Below are positions 6,420 through 7,895 of a DNA stretch of 7,895 nt, one piece after another. The notes under the pieces are model-generated. The model made no database searches. It was not told the DNA's origin and saw nothing but the letters and a program-made list of their open reading frames with translations. A program made the translations under genes and the position numbers. The DNA lies in the NCBI GenBank assembly GCA_003857395.1, contig RPRC01000264.1, forward strand, positions 1 through 7,895, read 5' to 3'. This DNA is from Geobacter sp. (lineage in GTDB: Bacteria; Desulfobacterota; Desulfuromonadia; Geobacterales; Geobacteraceae). Each line of letters begins with the position of its first letter. The first letter of the stretch is position 1.

Positions 6420-7895
6420 TCAAGCAACTACGATATTCAGGAGTTTTCCGGGAACAAAGATAATCTTCCTGACTGTCTTGCCTTCGAGGTGAACCACAAC
6501 CTTTTCATCAGCAAGGGCGGCAGACCGAACCTGCTCCTCTGTCGCAACGGCAGCTACCGTCACCTTGCCTCGCAGTTTGCCGTTGACCTGGACAACAATG
6601 GTCAACTCGTCTTCTACAATGGCCTCCGCATCATACACCGGCCAGGAAGCAGCTCCAATCCCACCCTCGTGCCCGAGACCTTCCCACAACTCTTCGGCAA
6701 TATGGGGAACAAAAGGCGCCAGGAGCAGGACAACGGTCTCCAGCGCCTCTTTGAGAACCGGGGCGCAGGAGGGATCTTTCTTCGATTCGAAGGAGGAGAT
6801 ATTGTTGACAAGCTCCATTATTGCCGCAATGGCGGTGTTAAAATGGAAGCGCTCCTCCACATCTTCGGTGACCTTCTTGATGGTCTTGTGTACTAGCCGT
6901 CGAAGTTTTCCGGAATCTCCGGCAAGAGCAGCGGCATTTTTCACCGAACCGGCACTTCTGATGAGCGGCTCAAGCTCAAACACCAGCTTCCAGACCCTGT
7001 TGAGAAATCGATAACTCCCGTCAACTCCCTGGTCGCTCCATTCAAGGTCCCGTTCCGGAGGCGAGGCAAACAGCGAAAAGAGCCGGGCGGTGTCCGCACC
7101 ATAAACCTTGATAAGAGAATCGGGATCCACGACATTCCCCTTGGATTTGCTCATCTTGGAACCGTCCTTGATCACCATCCCCTGGGTCAGAAGATTAATG
7201 AACGGCTCGTCGATATTCACATAGCCCAAGTCGCGAAGGGCTTTGGTAAAAAACCGTGCATAGAGAAGATGGAGTACGGCGTGCTCGATACCGCCAATGT
7301 ACTGGTCCACGGACATCCAATATTCCGTTTCTTCCCGGTCGAGTGGCCCCTGGTCAAACCGCGGACTGCAATAGCGGAGGAAATACCAGGAAGATTGTAC
7401 AAAGGTGTCCATGGTATCCGTCTCGCGACGTGCCGGCTTGCCGCACGTCGGACAGGCAACGGAGACGAAAGAGGATACCTTCGCCAAGGGGTTCCCCCCT
7501 TCGCCGCTGAACTTCGCATCCAGAGGCAAAACAACGGGCAGGTCGCTTTCTGGGACAGGAACGGCACCACAACTGCCACAATAGACAATGGGAATCGGAT
7601 TGCCCCAGTACCGTTGCCGGGAAATGCCCCAATCTCGCAAACGGTACTTCACCGTCTTGTTGCCGAAACCCTCTTTTTCCAGATAGTCGGCAATCTTTTC
7701 CTTGGACTCACTGCTCTTCATGCCGTCAAAGGGCCCCGAGTTGACCATAATCCCATCATCGGTGAACGCAGCAGTCATGGCAGCCGCATCAAGTGTCTCT
7801 CCTTCCGGCTGGATCACCACCTGCAAGGGGAGACCGTACTTCTGCGCAAACTCGAAATCCCGCTGATCATGCGTCGGTACGGCCATGACGGCACC
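6420..7895 (-). CDS. leuS: Leucyl-tRNA synthetase, 5' end outside window
   Basis: Charges tRNA-Leu (EC 6.1.1.4) in the cytoplasm. The frame runs off the window end ([13 protein letters not shown]...), so the ATG at 7886 is internal; 491 C-terminal residues are visible, roughly 60% of the protein. In order: the end of the CP1 editing domain with [16 protein letters not shown] (the HDQRD aspartate binds the amino group of misacylated substrate in the E. coli enzyme); [17 protein letters not shown]; a possible zinc-binding insertion with CGSC and [19 protein letters not shown]; the class I signature KMSKS (minus strand, 7143-7157); the anticodon-binding helical domain; and the C-terminal domain ending [11 protein letters not shown]. 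All visible catalytic motifs are intact. It heads the leuS-lptE-holA run. Confidence 0.97.
   Translation of the reverse strand, partial: GAVMAVPTHDQRDFEFAQKYGLPLQVVIQPEGETLDAAAMTAAFTDDGIMVNSGPFDGMKSSESKEKIADYLEKEGFGNKTVKYRLRDWGISRQRYWGNPIPIVYCGSCGAVPVPESDLPVVLPLDAKFSGEGGNPLAKVSSFVSVACPTCGKPARRETDTMDTFVQSSWYFLRYCSPRFDQGPLDREETEYWMSVDQYIGGIEHAVLHLLYARFFTKALRDLGYVNIDEPFINLLTQGMVIKDGSKMSKSKGNVVDPDSLIKVYGADTARLFSLFASPPERDLEWSDQGVDGSYRFLNRVWKLVFELEPLIRSAGSVKNAAALAGDSGKLRRLVHKTIKKVTEDVEERFHFNTAIAAIMELVNNISSFESKKDPSCAPVLKEALETVVLLLAPFVPHIAEELWEGLGHEGGIGAASWPVYDAEAIVEDELTIVVQVNGKLRGKVTVAAVATEEQVRSAALADEKVVVHLEGKTVRKIIFVPGKLLNIVVA

Noticed and set aside
6381..7014. Plus-strand open frames of 171 and 149 codons opposite leuS
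   Set aside because: Antisense shadows of leuS, which is intact in this region.

Overview
This window reads as chromosomal housekeeping DNA from a delta-proteobacterial lineage, most likely Geobacterales (Geobacter/Geotalea-like). That is inferred from three things: the run leuS-lptE-holA facing rpsT, the ligA-acyP pair, and the style of the DUF296 and YciH-like proteins. No database search was possible, so species level is open.

Layout. Positions 1-2780 hold a rightward block: the C-terminal three quarters of NAD-dependent DNA ligase (ligA, start outside the window), acylphosphatase (acyP, 4-bp ATGA overlap with ligA) and a secreted DsbC/DsbG-type disulfide isomerase. A 176-bp non-coding element (1826-2001) with 16-bp terminal inverted repeats and a 6-bp flanking direct repeat lies between acyP and the isomerase gene, exactly at the acyP stop codon. 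Positions 2781-3936 hold a GC-rich hairpin, then two leftward genes: a PPC/DUF296 protein and, upstream of it, a SUI1/YciH-type factor with an added Cys-rich N-terminus. Positions 3937-4374 hold rpsT (ribosomal protein S20) rightward, with a promoter, a 5'-leader hairpin, a TTG start and a strong intrinsic terminator. Positions 4406-4542 hold a second non-coding inverted-repeat element whose core shares ordered sequence blocks with the first. Positions 4586-7895 are leftward: leuS (C-terminal part), lptE and holA, the same order as in many Proteobacteria including E. coli.

How the genes fit together. The genes are core functions: DNA ligation and replication (LigA, HolA), translation (LeuRS, S20, SUI1-like), outer-membrane LPS assembly (LptE) and periplasmic disulfide repair (DsbC-like). 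I see no operon-scale novel enzyme system.

The most interesting material is non-coding. Two members of what looks like one dispersed structured-repeat family occur within 2.7 kb. One carries hallmarks of transposition (terminal inverted repeats plus a putative target duplication that preserves the acyP stop codon). Smaller points are the rpsT leader hairpin, a 10-bp inverted repeat with a third half-site upstream of the SUI1-like gene, and a stem-loop just after leuS.
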